DNA from: Gammaproteobacteria bacterium
GTDB lineage: Bacteria; Pseudomonadota; Gammaproteobacteria; Berkiellales; Berkiellaceae
Length of the DNA stretch: 15,044 nt
NCBI GenBank assembly: GCA_016874315.1
Contig: VGTX01000005.1
Span: 1-15,044 of the forward strand
Direction of reading: 5' to 3'
Under the pieces are notes generated by a model, which saw only the letters and a list, made by a program, of their open reading frames with translations, was not told where the DNA came from and did not search any database. How positions within the stretch are numbered: position 1 is the stretch's first letter; every line of letters begins with the position of its first letter. A program made the translations under genes and the position numbers. Positions 13,262 through 15,044 of the stretch are shown here, piece after piece.

Positions 13262-15044
13262 TATCTTCTGCAATACTTGCTCCTGATAAGGGGCAAGTGA
13301 GTTTTCTAACGGACCAGTCCATTTTGAATCTTTGCTTTTGAGCATTCCAAGCGCTTGGAAATCAATAGAAAATCCGAATTTATAATGCCATTGAGATCCG
13401 TTGGTCTCCGGATCGTATTCTTTATCAACGCCACCAGACACTTTCCAGCTCCAGCAGCAATCTTCATACCCAAAACTTACTTTTGCTTGCGCAATCTGGA
13501 TAGGAATCAGATCCCAAGTCATTTCAATTCTCATTTTTGATGGATTTTCTGGTAGATTTTCATACAAACAGTAATATTGAGCAACCGATTGCACTTGTTG
13601 GCTCAACCGATCGAGTGGATAATATTTATGGTAGAAAATACCAGACCGAATATGCTTAGTTGAATAATACATATTATGCATCATTTCTGCACGGACCCAT
13701 TCATTTGTGGCAGTATCATATAATGTTGCAACATCCCATGAACCACCACTCACTCGAATAGAAATAGGGGACAAAAAGTGCTTATCTCTAAATGGTGTTA
13801 AATAAGGCTGTCCAGCGGCACTCCATGGATTTGATGGAGATTTAATCGCCATTGCACAAGATACTTCTGATGTAATGTTCTCATCTAAAGACATTTTCCA
13901 AATTGGGGTAATCCATGCGCCATTCGATCCCCAGTCAAGACCTTGATGCCATCCAGGACTTACAAAAAAATCATAACTAATCGGCTGCGCAATCACATCC
14001 AAGAGAATCGGATCTGTTGATGTCTGTTCGCTAAGAGAGCCGGCTGCAATAATTTTTAAATTACCGGCACCTCCGTGAATCTCAATAAGAGGCACTTTCC
14101 ACCATAATGATCCAACAAATTGCTCCTCTATAGGATAGGCACTGAGTCGATGTTTAAGATAAAAATCATCCAAAACATACGTATTGCCCTCTAAACGGGT
14201 ACGTACATAGCAATCATCATTATATCGATGAATCAGATCAGCCCCAACATTTAATCGAGTGAGTCGATCGTTTGATGTCCAATCTGCTCTACCCAAATAC
14301 TCAATAACTTCATAATTTGCCTGGTGCGCTTGTTCACTTCTATATAGTTTTTCAGTAGAAACGCGAAGCAGTCCTAACGGTGTTTGCTTTTCAATCCATC
14401 CCTGGTTAACTAAATATAACTGCTGCCAAAAAGAGATTGCGCCGGGATATCTATAGCAGAAATTTGGATCGCTCACTAACGATCCTTGATACCCATAATT
14501 AAAACTCTCAAGGTCGTTCTGCTGACTCGAAACAGAAATCATCCAGCTTTCTTGAGGATTATTTCCAAATGGAATCGTTTGCATAAAAACTTTTGCATGT
14601 ATATTGTTTTTAACAACATTTGCCCCTAATGAAATTCCATTTTTAAAATTTATCTGTGGAATAATTTCTAACTCTTCTGCTTCATTTGTCCATAAAATAG
14701 GCCAAACTAATGCGGGACCACTCTGCGTTTCTATTTGAATGCGAGGAATACTCTCGAGTGCTCGTTTTGATCGTAATCCTTGGTAAACAAACTCACTCGC
14801 ATAAAAAATTTCATAATCCCATAAGAAAACACCAACATCTGAAAGTTGTAATAAATCTTCATCCATATCATATTCAAGCTTTTGAATATGCATATACCAA
14901 CTTGGATCGATAATATCACATTGAGTTGCAGTCAAATCGTCAATTTGTAACTTTTTATTTTCTAGCAAACATGAAGTCGCTGTTCCGTATAATGCATATT
15001 TAGGTAAGAAAAATTTTAATTCATTTCCTAAAAATCTTTCATCA
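13247..15044 (-). CDS. lptD: LPS-assembly protein LptD, C-terminal part (runs off the right edge)
   Basis: LptD is the outer-membrane beta-barrel that, with LptE, inserts lipopolysaccharide into the outer leaflet. About 598 C-terminal residues are visible; the frame is open through position 15044, so the start is outside. The first part holds the end of the periplasmic jellyroll (ALYGTATSCLLEN) and the cysteine motif TQCDIIDPSW (Cys codon 14918-14920), equivalent to the TSC/TTC Cys of other LptDs. The rest alternates aromatic-rich strands, as expected for the barrel. Near the end, YEDCCWSW (Cys-Cys at 13454-13459) matches the adjacent cysteine pair that forms the essential inter-domain disulfides in E. 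coli (Cys724-725). SurA, two genes further, is its usual chaperone. A TTG at 14968 should not be taken as the start. The coding end overlaps ppa by 15 bases. Confidence 0.92.
   Translation of the reverse strand, partial: DERFLGNELKFFLPKYALYGTATSCLLENKKLQIDDLTATQCDIIDPSWYMHIQKLEYDMDEDLLQLSDVGVFLWDYEIFYASEFVYQGLRSKRALESIPRIQIETQSGPALVWPILWTNEAEELEIIPQINFKNGISLGANVVKNNIHAKVFMQTIPFGNNPQESWMISVSSQQNDLESFNYGYQGSLVSDPNFCYRYPGAISFWQQLYLVNQGWIEKQTPLGLLRVSTEKLYRSEQAHQANYEVIEYLGRADWTSNDRLTRLNVGADLIHRYNDDCYVRTRLEGNTYVLDDFYLKHRLSAYPIEEQFVGSLWWKVPLIEIHGGAGNLKIIAAGSLSEQTSTDPILLDVIAQPISYDFFVSPGWHQGLDWGSNGAWITPIWKMSLDENITSEVSCAMAIKSPSNPWSAAGQPYLTPFRDKHFLSPISIRVSGGSWDVATLYDTATNEWVRAEMMHNMYYSTKHIRSGIFYHKYYPLDRLSQQVQSVAQYYCLYENLPENPSKMRIEMTWDLIPIQIAQAKVSFGYEDCCWSWKVSGGVDKEYDPETNGSQWHYKFGFSIDFQALGMLKSKDSKWTGPLENSLAPYQEQVLQKILRNR

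Noticed and set aside
13247..14968. LptD starting at the TTG at 14968 as a complete 573-residue protein.
   Set aside because: The frame stays open to the window edge with LptD-like sequence (ALYGTATSC) upstream of the TTG, so the gene is simply cut by the window.

Overview
The window reads as an AT-rich gammaproteobacterial chromosome. The hemC-hemD-hemX-hemY order, LptD with its C-terminal Cys-Cys pair, SurA, RsmA and ApaH all belong to that group. The AT bias, small intergenic gaps and a dicarboxylate-type DASS carrier would suit a host-associated lineage such as the Legionellales, but that placement is inference. I see no rRNA or tRNA gene, insertion sequence, phage gene or CRISPR array.

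Left part (1-4849, all minus strand). This is a tightly packed haem-synthesis transcription unit, read from high to low coordinate: a membrane protein with only a helical bimodular (HBM) sensor domain, hemC, hemD, an unrecognised 372-residue soluble protein, a short hemX-like gene and the 5' part of hemY, which runs off the left edge. Genes overlap or abut (GATGAG, TAGATG and ATGA junctions), so translation is probably coupled. HemC and HemD convert porphobilinogen to uroporphyrinogen III; HemX and HemY are the usual membrane companions.

Middle (4850-9152). A DASS-family carboxylate transporter (minus) has a likely terminator behind it. A 486-base gap follows, and it is not empty. It holds the reading frame of a small peptide with a textbook double-glycine (bacteriocin/microcin type) leader. 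That frame is joined to its ATG and ribosome-binding site only if one extra A is read in a short A run. Directly after it, on the same strand, come a multi-pass membrane protein with an HExxH metallopeptidase domain and a PlsC-like acyltransferase. This stretch looks accessory and seems even more AT-rich than its flanks.

Right part (9153-15044). This is outer-membrane and housekeeping biology: surA and rsmA (plus), apaH (minus, convergent with rsmA and overlapping it), trhO and ppa (plus), and lptD (minus, convergent with ppa and overlapping it, running off the right edge). In enterobacteria lptD, surA, pdxA, rsmA, apaG and apaH form one co-directional cluster. Here the members are still close, but lptD and apaH lie on the opposite strand, pdxA and apaG are absent, and trhO-ppa sits between apaH and lptD.

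The most interesting item is the interrupted double-glycine peptide next to the membrane metallopeptidase. The stand-alone HBM sensor and the unknown 372-residue protein embedded in the haem operon come next.
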